This document shows positions 7,481 to 13,469 of a stretch of DNA of 64,000 nucleotides, one piece after another; the first letter of the stretch is position 1, and every line of letters begins with the position of its first letter. The notes beneath the pieces are model-generated. The model made no database searches. It was given only the letters and a program-made list of their open reading frames with translations, and had not been told where the DNA came from. Position numbers and translations under genes: made by a program. The DNA is taken from positions 1,364,001 through 1,428,000 of the forward strand of contig OZ220747.1 of NCBI GenBank assembly GCA_965117015.1, given 5' to 3'. Source of the DNA: Aldehydirespirator sp965117015 (GTDB lineage: Bacteria; Actinomycetota; Acidimicrobiia; Acidimicrobiales; Aldehydirespiratoraceae).

Positions 7481-9334
7481 CTATCCGCTGAGGCGGCTGA
7501 CGTCGCGCACCGCGCCCTTGTCGGCGGAGGTGGCCATGGCCGCGTAGGCCTGCAGCGCGGCTGAGACCTGGCGCTGGCGGATCGGGGGCTTCCAGCCTCC
7601 CTCGCGCTGGTCCTCGGCGGCTCGGCGGCGTTCCAGTTCGGCGTCGTCCACCCTGAGGTTCACGGTGCGGTTCGGGATGTCGATGTCGATCATGTCCCCG
7701 TCGCGGATGAGCGCGATGGCTCCTCCCTCGGCCGCTTCCGGCGAGGCGTGGCCCATGGACAGGCCCGACGTACCGCCCGAGAACCGGCCGTCGGTGAACA
7801 GAGCGCACTGCTTGCCCAACCCGCGGGCCTTGATGTACGACGTCGGGTAGAGCATCTCCTGCATGCCGGGACCGCCGCGGGGACCCTCGTATCGCACGAC
7901 CACCACGTCGCCGGCCTCTATCCCGTGCTCTTCGTCGAGGATCCCGTCGCACGCCTCGTCCTGGCTCTCGAACACCCTGGCGGGGCCGGAGAACCTGAGG
8001 ATCGACTCGTCCACTCCTGCGGTCTTGACGATGCAGCCGTCGGTGGCGATGTTGCCGTAGAGAACGGCCAGCCCGCCGTCGGCGTTGTAGGGGTTGGCCA
8101 CCGAGCGGATGCAGCCGTTGTCGCGGTCGGTGTCGAGCGTCGGCCACCTGGTGGACTGGCTGAACGCCTCCTGGGTGGGGATGCCGGCCGGACCGGCCCG
8201 GAAGAACTCGATGACATCGCTGGACGGGCCCCGCATTACGTCCCACACCTCGAGGGCGTCGGCCAGCGTGGCGGAGTGGACCGTGGACACCGACGTGTCG
8301 AGCAGCCCGCCCCGGTCGAGCTCGCCGAGGATTCCCATGATCCCCCCGGCCCGATGCACGTCCTCGACGTGATACTCGGCTGTGGACGGGGCCACCTTGC
8401 AGATGTTGGGCGTGCTGCGGCTGAGCCGGTCGATGTCGGCCATGGTGAAGTCCACCTCGCCCTCGCGGGCCGCGGCCAGGATGTGCAGCACGGTGTTGGT
8501 GGAGCCGCCCATTGCGATGTCGAGGCGCATGGCGTTCTCGAAAGCGGTCTTGGTGGCGATCGAGCGGGGCAGCACCGACTCGTCGTCCTTCTCGTAGCAG
8601 CGACGGGCCAGGTCGACCACCCGCCGGCCCGCCTCGCAGAACAGCTCCCGGCGGTCGGAGTGGGTGGCCAGCACCGTGCCGTTGCCGGGCAGCGAGAGCC
8701 CGAGCGCCTCGGTGAGGCAGTTCATGGAGTTGGCGGTGAACATGCCCGAGCAGGACCCGCAGGTGGGGCAGGCCGAGCGCTCCATCTCCAGCAGCTCCTC
8801 GTCGCTGACCGACGAGTCGCCGGCGGAGATCATGGGGTTGATCAGGTCGAGCTTCACGCTCACCCCGGCCAGCTTGGTCTTGCCCGCCTCCATGGGCCCG
8901 CCCGACACGAACACCGTCGGGACGTTGAGCCGCATGGCCGCGATCAGCATGCCGGGGGTGATCTTGTCGCAGTTGGAGATGCACACCAGCGCGTCGGCGC
9001 AATGGGCGTTGACCATGTACTCGACCGAGTCGGCGATGAGGTCGCGGCTGGGGAGGCTGTAGAGCATCCCGTCGTGGCCCATGGCGATGCCGTCGTCCAC
9101 CGCGATCGTGTTGAACTCCTTGGCCACCCCGCCCGCGGCCGCGATCTCGTCGGCCACGAGCTTGCCGAGGTTGCGCAGGTGCACGTGACCGGGCACGAAC
9201 TGGGTGAACGAGTTGGACACCGCGACGATGGGCTTGTTGAAGTCGTCGTCGGTCATGCCGGTGGCTCGCCACAGGGCGCGGGCGCCGGCCTGGTTCCGGC
9301 CCTGCGTGGTGGTGTGTGATCTCAGCTGCCCCAT
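7481..9334 (-). CDS. ilvD: Dihydroxy-acid dehydratase IlvD
   Basis: Iron-sulfur dehydratase that makes the 2-keto acids of the valine and isoleucine pathways. It is 617 residues, the normal length. The cluster and active-site segments SNCDKITPGM and CPTCGSCSGMFTANSMN are present, and so is the C-terminal SGLSMGHASPEAAEGG region. TAGTCT lies 6 bases before the ATG, so the transcript is probably leaderless. It is convergent with the malic enzyme gene, with a gap of only 24 bases. No other branched-chain gene is beside it. Confidence 0.97.
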   Translation of the reverse strand: MGQLRSHTTTQGRNQAGARALWRATGMTDDDFNKPIVAVSNSFTQFVPGHVHLRNLGKLVADEIAAAGGVAKEFNTIAVDDGIAMGHDGMLYSLPSRDLIADSVEYMVNAHCADALVCISNCDKITPGMLIAAMRLNVPTVFVSGGPMEAGKTKLAGVSVKLDLINPMISAGDSSVSDEELLEMERSACPTCGSCSGMFTANSMNCLTEALGLSLPGNGTVLATHSDRRELFCEAGRRVVDLARRCYEKDDESVLPRSIATKTAFENAMRLDIAMGGSTNTVLHILAAAREGEVDFTMADIDRLSRSTPNICKVAPSTAEYHVEDVHRAGGIMGILGELDRGGLLDTSVSTVHSATLADALEVWDVMRGPSSDVIEFFRAGPAGIPTQEAFSQSTRWPTLDTDRDNGCIRSVANPYNADGGLAVLYGNIATDGCIVKTAGVDESILRFSGPARVFESQDEACDGILDEEHGIEAGDVVVVRYEGPRGGPGMQEMLYPTSYIKARGLGKQCALFTDGRFSGGTSGLSMGHASPEAAEGGAIALIRDGDMIDIDIPNRTVNLRVDDAELERRRAAEDQREGGWKPPIRQRQVSAALQAYAAMATSADKGAVRDVSRLSG

Positions 9335-9340
9335 GGGTCA

Positions 9341-9346
9341 AGACTA
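9341..9346 (-). promoter_or_regulatory. -10 element for leaderless ilvD
   Basis: TAGTCT on the minus strand, 6 bases before the ilvD ATG. This spacing puts the transcription start at or next to the start codon. Confidence 0.5.
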
Positions 9347-9370
9347 CCGAACTCTGCTTTGGTGCGTCCC

Positions 9371-9454
9371 CCCGGCGGGCGCTGCGGGTGTCCGCTTGCT
9401 CGCACGGGCTTCGCCCTACTCGCTCGCAAGTCGAACACCCGCATCCCCCGCCTG
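9371..9454. repeat. 84-bp palindromic repeat, copy 1
   Basis: Tandem with the copy at 9474-9557 (three differences in 84). It can fold with outer arms GCGGGTGT/ACACCCGC, middle arms CTTGC/GCAAG and an inner hairpin GGGC-TTC-GCCC. It lies upstream of ilvD and downstream of the P450 gene. Confidence 0.85.
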
Positions 9455-9473
9455 TTGGACACGGCACAGCCCG

Positions 9474-9557
9474 CCCGGCGGGCGCTGCGGGTGTTCGCTT
9501 GCTCGCACGGGCTTCGCCCTACTTGCTCGCAAGTCGAACGCCCGCATCCCCCGCCTG
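9474..9557. repeat. 84-bp palindromic repeat, copy 2
   Basis: Second copy. Its outer-arm difference (A to G) still allows a G-T type pair, so the fold is kept. The inner core reappears in reverse orientation at 27427-27446. Confidence 0.85.
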
Positions 9558-9564
9558 CCGTCTG

Positions 9565-9585
9565 CCCCCCGCCGGGGGGGGGGGG
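9565..9585 (-). terminator. C6/G12 hairpin after the P450 gene
   Basis: Six C, GCC, then a run of twelve G directly adjoining the P450 stop codon. The arms can pair and may end P450 transcription. The G12 run is also prone to slippage or sequencing error. Confidence 0.3.
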
Positions 9586-10899
9586 TCAGTGCTGGGTTGG
9601 TCTTGGGTTTATGGGGGTGAACTGGGCTGGTAGGTGCTTGATGCCGTGGATGAAGGCTGATGAGAGCAGTTCGGGCTCGCCGGTGGCCTCGATGTCGCCG
9701 ATGCGGGTGAACAGCTCGCGGAACATCACCTTGATCTCGCGGCGGGCCAGGTGGGCGCCGAGGCAGTAGTGCGGGCCGGGACCCCCGTAGCCGACGTGGG
9801 GGTTGGGGTCACGCAGGACGTCGAACTTCAGCGGGTCGTCGAACACCGTCTCGTCCCGGTTGGCGCACAGGTAGTGCATCACCACCTGGTCGCCCTCGTC
9901 GATCCTGACGCCCTCCAGTTCCGTGTCGCACAGGGCGGTGCGGCGCATGTAGGTGACCGGGCTGGCGATGCGCACGATCTCCTCCACCGCGCTGTGGGCC
10001 GCGCCCTCGAAGTCCTCGGCCCAGATGCGGCGCTGGTCACCATTGTCGGTGAGGTACACGAGGCCCCAGCTGATGGCGTTGCGGGTGGTCTCGTTGCCGG
10101 CCACCACCAGCAGGATGAAGAAGCTGGCCAGCTCGGCCCGGGTCAGCCGCTCCCCGTCGACCTCCGCGTTGACGAGGACGCTGGTCAGGTCCTCGGACTC
10201 CACGCCCACCTTGGACTCGGCCACGTCGTCCATGAGCTGGCTCAGGGACTCCCCCGCGGTGAGGATGGCGGTGACGAGGTCGCCGAACTCGGGTACGTAC
10301 TCCTCGTCGGCCGCGCCCAGGATGATGTTGGACTGGTCGAACACGAAGTCGTGGTGCGAGGACGGGATCCCCATCAGGTCGCAGACGATGCGCAGTGGCA
10401 GGCGGGCGGCCACGTCGGTGACGAAGTCGCACTCGCCCCGCTCGCAGACCTCGTCCACGATCAGCCGGGCCTGATCCTGCACCGAGTCCTCCAGCCGGGC
10501 CAGCATCCGGGGGGTGAAACCGGCCGACACCAGGCGTCGCAGCCGGGCGTGGCGGGGGTCGTCCATGGCGATGATGGAGTTGAAGTACTCGTTGAACTCC
10601 GGCGGGAAGTCGTTGATGGTGACTCCCCGGGCCGAGGAGTAGATCTGCGCGTTGCGCGACACCTCCAGGATGGGAGCGTGCCGGGGCACGACCCAGGCGC
10701 CCGGCGTCTTGATGCCCGCCAGTTCGTCCACGAACTGGAATCCGGGGAAGAACGTGAGCGGCTCGGAGCGGAGCCGGGTCAGGTCCTCCTCCACCTCGTC
10801 GCGGTGCCGCCGCCAGAAGACGTTGTGGATCGGGTTTTGAGGGTCCGCCTTGTCGGCCGGAGGGGGCTTGGTGGAGGGGCCGGGCGTGACGACGGTCAT
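9586..10899 (-). CDS. Cytochrome P450
   Basis: Soluble bacterial heme monooxygenase of 437 residues. It has the I-helix oxygen-activation motif AGNETTRN, the K-helix EIVR, and the heme-cysteine segment GPHYCLGAHLARRE near the C-terminus. No membrane segment is seen. The N-terminus (residues 1-25) is Pro-rich and probably disordered. It stands alone between repeats and the tRNA cluster, with no ferredoxin or reductase next to it, so the substrate cannot be told. The residues around the motifs resemble the CYP families of actinomycetes that act on steroids or fatty acids. This is a weak inference. Confidence 0.93.
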   Translation of the reverse strand: MTVVTPGPSTKPPPADKADPQNPIHNVFWRRHRDEVEEDLTRLRSEPLTFFPGFQFVDELAGIKTPGAWVVPRHAPILEVSRNAQIYSSARGVTINDFPPEFNEYFNSIIAMDDPRHARLRRLVSAGFTPRMLARLEDSVQDQARLIVDEVCERGECDFVTDVAARLPLRIVCDLMGIPSSHHDFVFDQSNIILGAADEEYVPEFGDLVTAILTAGESLSQLMDDVAESKVGVESEDLTSVLVNAEVDGERLTRAELASFFILLVVAGNETTRNAISWGLVYLTDNGDQRRIWAEDFEGAAHSAVEEIVRIASPVTYMRRTALCDTELEGVRIDEGDQVVMHYLCANRDETVFDDPLKFDVLRDPNPHVGYGGPGPHYCLGAHLARREIKVMFRELFTRIGDIEATGEPELLSSAFIHGIKHLPAQFTPINPRPTQH

Positions 10900-10915
10900 G
10901 GCATCAGGACGGTGG

Positions 10916-10941
10916 GCGGATCCGCCGCTCGGCGGATCCGC
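10916..10941 (-). terminator. Hairpin downstream of the tRNA cluster
   Basis: Perfect 11-bp arms GCGGATCCGCC and GGCGGATCCGC around a 4-base loop, 14 bases past the tRNA-Phe 3' end. There is no T run, which is common for actinomycete terminators. It could also act in the leader of the P450 gene. Confidence 0.5.
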
Positions 10942-10954
10942 GCTTGCACTCTAG

Positions 10955-11027
10955 TGGTCGGGCGCGGCGTCGATCCGCGGACCTTCCGCTTTTCAGGCGG
11001 ACGCTCTGCCAACTGAGCTACCCGACC
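10955..11027 (-). tRNA. tRNA-Phe (GAA)
   Basis: 73 nt without an encoded CCA. The acceptor pairs GGTCGGG with CCCGACC, the anticodon stem is TCCGC/GCGGA, and the loop CTGAAAA gives anticodon GAA. The T stem is CGCGG/CCGCG. The T loop reads ATCGACG, with A where T54 is almost universal. Confidence 0.93.
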
Positions 11028-11058
11028 GGGGTTGTCGCCGCCCCGGAGGGCGGCAACG

Positions 11059-11133
11059 CGGTCCTGACGGGATTTGAACCCGCGGCCTCCACCTTGACAG
11101 GGTGGCGATCACTCCAGACTGATCTACAGGACC
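11059..11133 (-). tRNA. tRNA-Asp (GTC)
   Basis: 75 nt. The acceptor arms are GGTCCTG/CAGGACC. The anticodon stem is CCACC/GGTGG with loop CTGTCAA. The T arm GCGGG-TTCAAAT-CCCGT is standard. CCA is not encoded. Confidence 0.96.
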
Positions 11134-11188
11134 GGGTGCACGACGAGCGTGCGGACTCAGGAACGCTAGCGAGCCGTCCTGATGCTCG

Positions 11189-11261
11189 CACCCCCAACGG
11201 GATTCGAACCCGTGTTACCGGCGTGAAAGGCCGGCGTCCTAGGCCGCTGGACGATGGGGGC
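11189..11261 (-). tRNA. tRNA-Glu (TTC)
   Basis: 73 nt and first of the three in transcription order. The acceptor GCCCCCA pairs with TGGGGGT (G-T first pair). The anticodon stem is CCGGC/GCCGG and the loop contains TTC. The T arm is ACGGG-TTCGAAT-CCCGT. The order Glu-Asp-Phe is common in actinomycetes. Confidence 0.96.
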
Positions 11262-11285
11262 CCGCCGGCCGTCGCCGACCGGCTC

Positions 11286-11291
11286 AGACTA
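11286..11291 (-). promoter_or_regulatory. Candidate -10 element of the tRNA cluster
   Basis: TAGTCT on the minus strand, 24 bases before tRNA-Glu. No good -35 hexamer was found. Confidence 0.3.
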
Positions 11292-11360
11292 CCGGTCGCG
11301 GCGCACCGTCTCCCCACCTGCCGAAGTAGACTCCCTCGTGTTGCTAAGGGTGGGAACGAC

Positions 11361-11366
11361 TACCAT
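11361..11366 (+). promoter_or_regulatory. -10 element for the leader ORF of the GPP34-P450 gene
   Basis: TACCAT, 7 bases before the GTG at 11374 that opens an 8-codon frame ending in ATGA at the main gene start. Confidence 0.4.
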
Positions 11367-11373
11367 CCGCAGC

Positions 11374-11400
11374 GTGAACATGAGGATCAGCCCTCGATGA
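11374..11400 (+). CDS. Possible 8-codon leader ORF coupled to the GPP34-P450 gene
   Basis: GTG AAC ATG ... CGA TGA. Its stop overlaps the ATG at 11397 (ATGA). With the -10 element 7 bases upstream, a leaderless transcript would begin here and hand ribosomes to the next start. The peptide itself is unlikely to matter. This is inference. Confidence 0.3.
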   Translation: MNMRISPR

Positions 11401-13421
11401 ATACCACAAGCGGTGTGATGACCAAGCCGCTGAGCCTGATCGACGAACTCGTCCTGACGCTCCTCAACGAGGAGAGCGGCTACTTCCGCCAAGTTCCGGG
11501 CTGGAACCTCAACTGTGCCGTCGTCGGCGCGGCCCTTGCCGAGCTGTCGCTCATGGCTCGCATCGACACCGACATGGAGTCCCTGATCCTCCTGGACGGG
11601 ACCGCGACCGGCGATCCCGCGCTCGACCCCATCCTCTACCGGATCGCGTCCGAGACGGATCAGCGCAACGCCCAGTACTGGATCGAGCGGCTCGCTCCCC
11701 ATGCCGAGTCGATCATCGACATGACTCTGGACCACTTGTGCCACCTGAAGATCCTGCAGCATCACGACGGCGACTTCTGGTCGCTGGCCGGGTCCGCATG
11801 GAGGATGGGAGTCCACACGGGGTCCGAGGTGGGCACGGCCGTCGAGCACGTCAAGACCCGCATCAGCAAGGCCATTTTCAACAACGAGATCCCGGACCCG
11901 AGAGACATCATCATCATCTGTCTCATCGACACCTGCGACGTCCTGCGGTTCATCTTCGAGCTCGACGAGGAGTCCGAGCAGCGGGTCCAGGACATCTGCA
12001 GGATGGACCTGATCGGGCGGGCCATCGCCGATGCCGTCGGACAGAACATCACCGCGCGGTTGTTCAGGCAGACCGCCCTGACCAAGCAGATTCCCGTCGT
12101 CCCGCTGCGGCGGCTGCTGCGCAGCAAGCATGTCCGCACCCGCAACCTGCCCGCAATCTTTGCCGAGCTCCAGGAGGAGTTCGGCCCGGTCTTCGAGATC
12201 AAACCGCCCTTCGCTCAGGACATGATCTGTCTCGTAGGCCCGGAGACGAATCACTGGGTGCACCGCCACGGCCGCATGCACCTGAGAGCCAGGGACTATC
12301 TGGAGGACTTCGAGAAGGTCTACGGCGGGGTGGGGCTGCTGCCCGCCCTCGACGGCGCCGACCACTTCCGGTATCGGAAGTCGATCCAACCTGCCTATTC
12401 GCGCACCAGGCTGGAAGAGCAACTGGACGAGTTCCTCTCCTACGCGCGGAACGAGATAGCGACCTGGAGGGTCGGGGACACCCGCTCCGCGGTGGACATG
12501 TGCCGGAAGCTGGTCAACGCCACGATGTCGCCGCTGTCGGTCGGCATCGACTCGCAGGACATCGTCGACGACATGCACAAGTTCAAGGACCGGGCCCTCA
12601 AGACGCACATCGGCAGGACCCTGCCCAAGTTCATGCTGAAGACCCCGAGCATGAGGCGCCGGGCGAAGCTGGTCGGCGAGGTGGTGGAGCGGGTGCTCCA
12701 CGGCCATACGCCCGCCCAGCGGGCCGGGTGTCCGCGGGACCTGGCCGACGACCTGCTGACCATGCACAACAACGATCGGCAGTTCCTCCCCGAGTCGAAT
12801 CTGCGGTTCGTGCTCTCGGCCCCGCTGATCGCCAGCATGTACGTCGGCGACCAGCTCAGCTTCATCGCCTACAACTTGCTGGCGCAGCCCGAGTTCTACG
12901 ACAAGATCCGTAATGAGGCCGATGCCGTGTTCGGCGGAGGCAATCCGGACCGCGAGACGCTCACCGGACCGGCGACCGACGTAACCCGCCGGTTCATCAT
13001 GGAGTGCATGCGCCTCTACCCGATCGTCCCGCTGTCGGTCCGGAACGTGGCGAACGCCTGCGAGGTCGAGGGCTACGAACTGCCCGAGGGCAGGCGGGTC
13101 TTCATCATCCAGACAGCCACCCACTACATGGATGCCCTCTTCCCCGATCCCTTCAAATTCGACATCGACCGCTATGAGGCGCCCCGCAAGGAGCATGTCG
13201 GCACCGGGTACGCCCCCTACGGCCTGGGCACCCACACCTGTCTCGGCGCCCGGTTGACCGAGATGTACCTGGCCACCAACCTGCTGATGATGGTGCACCA
13301 CTTCGAGCTCGAGATAGCCCCCAGGAACTACAAGCTGAAGATCAGCCCGTTCCCGTCGATGTCTCCCAGCAAGAAGCTGAAGTTCCACATCTCCGAGCAG
13401 AGGCGCGAGCTGCCCGTCTGA
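11397..13421 (+). CDS. GPP34 (GOLPH3-like) domain fused to a cytochrome P450
   Basis: 674 residues. Residues about 10-230 look like the bacterial GPP34 domain: LSLIDELVLTLLNEESG at the start, then GAALAELSLMARI and a TGDPALDPIL segment. Eukaryotic GOLPH3 uses this fold to bind phosphoinositide membranes. Residues about 240-674 form a P450 with K-helix ECMR near 536 and heme segment YGLGTHTCLGARL near 608-620. The I helix reads YVGDQLS, without the usual acid-Thr pair, so oxygen activation may differ. I know both domains as separate proteins in actinomycetes. The continuous frame has no stop or obvious frameshift. The natural inference is a P450 docked on the membrane by its own GPP34 domain. 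The substrate is unknown. Confidence 0.88.
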   Translation: MNTTSGVMTKPLSLIDELVLTLLNEESGYFRQVPGWNLNCAVVGAALAELSLMARIDTDMESLILLDGTATGDPALDPILYRIASETDQRNAQYWIERLAPHAESIIDMTLDHLCHLKILQHHDGDFWSLAGSAWRMGVHTGSEVGTAVEHVKTRISKAIFNNEIPDPRDIIIICLIDTCDVLRFIFELDEESEQRVQDICRMDLIGRAIADAVGQNITARLFRQTALTKQIPVVPLRRLLRSKHVRTRNLPAIFAELQEEFGPVFEIKPPFAQDMICLVGPETNHWVHRHGRMHLRARDYLEDFEKVYGGVGLLPALDGADHFRYRKSIQPAYSRTRLEEQLDEFLSYARNEIATWRVGDTRSAVDMCRKLVNATMSPLSVGIDSQDIVDDMHKFKDRALKTHIGRTLPKFMLKTPSMRRRAKLVGEVVERVLHGHTPAQRAGCPRDLADDLLTMHNNDRQFLPESNLRFVLSAPLIASMYVGDQLSFIAYNLLAQPEFYDKIRNEADAVFGGGNPDRETLTGPATDVTRRFIMECMRLYPIVPLSVRNVANACEVEGYELPEGRRVFIIQTATHYMDALFPDPFKFDIDRYEAPRKEHVGTGYAPYGLGTHTCLGARLTEMYLATNLLMMVHHFELEIAPRNYKLKISPFPSMSPSKKLKFHISEQRRELPV

Positions 13422-13428
13422 AGCGCCC
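13402..13428. repeat. 27-bp duplication, copy 1 (end of the GPP34-P450 gene)
   Basis: Matches 13443-13469 at 25 of 27 positions. It holds the last codons and stop of the fusion gene. Confidence 0.7.
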
Positions 13429-13442
13429 CGTTCCCTCCAAGC

Positions 13443-13469
13443 GGCGCGAGCTACCCGTCTGAGGCGCCC
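13443..13469. repeat. 27-bp duplication, copy 2 (end of the MMPL gene)
   Basis: Copy of 13402-13428. A G-to-A change here makes the minus-strand TAG that ends the convergent MMPL gene. Confidence 0.7.

Noticed and set aside
7257..9467. 736-codon open frame overlapping ilvD on the same strand in another frame
   Set aside because: The product is Arg/Gly/Pro/His-rich and the frame follows ilvD codon periodicity. IlvD motifs are complete in the other frame.
9574..9585. G12 homopolymer as a phase-variation switch for the P450
   Set aside because: It lies just outside the stop codon, so length changes would not alter the protein. It may matter for termination only.
11289..13388. 699-codon open frame antisense to the GPP34-P450 gene
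   Set aside because: The composition is typical of antisense frames in high-GC DNA, and both GPP34 and P450 motifs lie on the plus strand.
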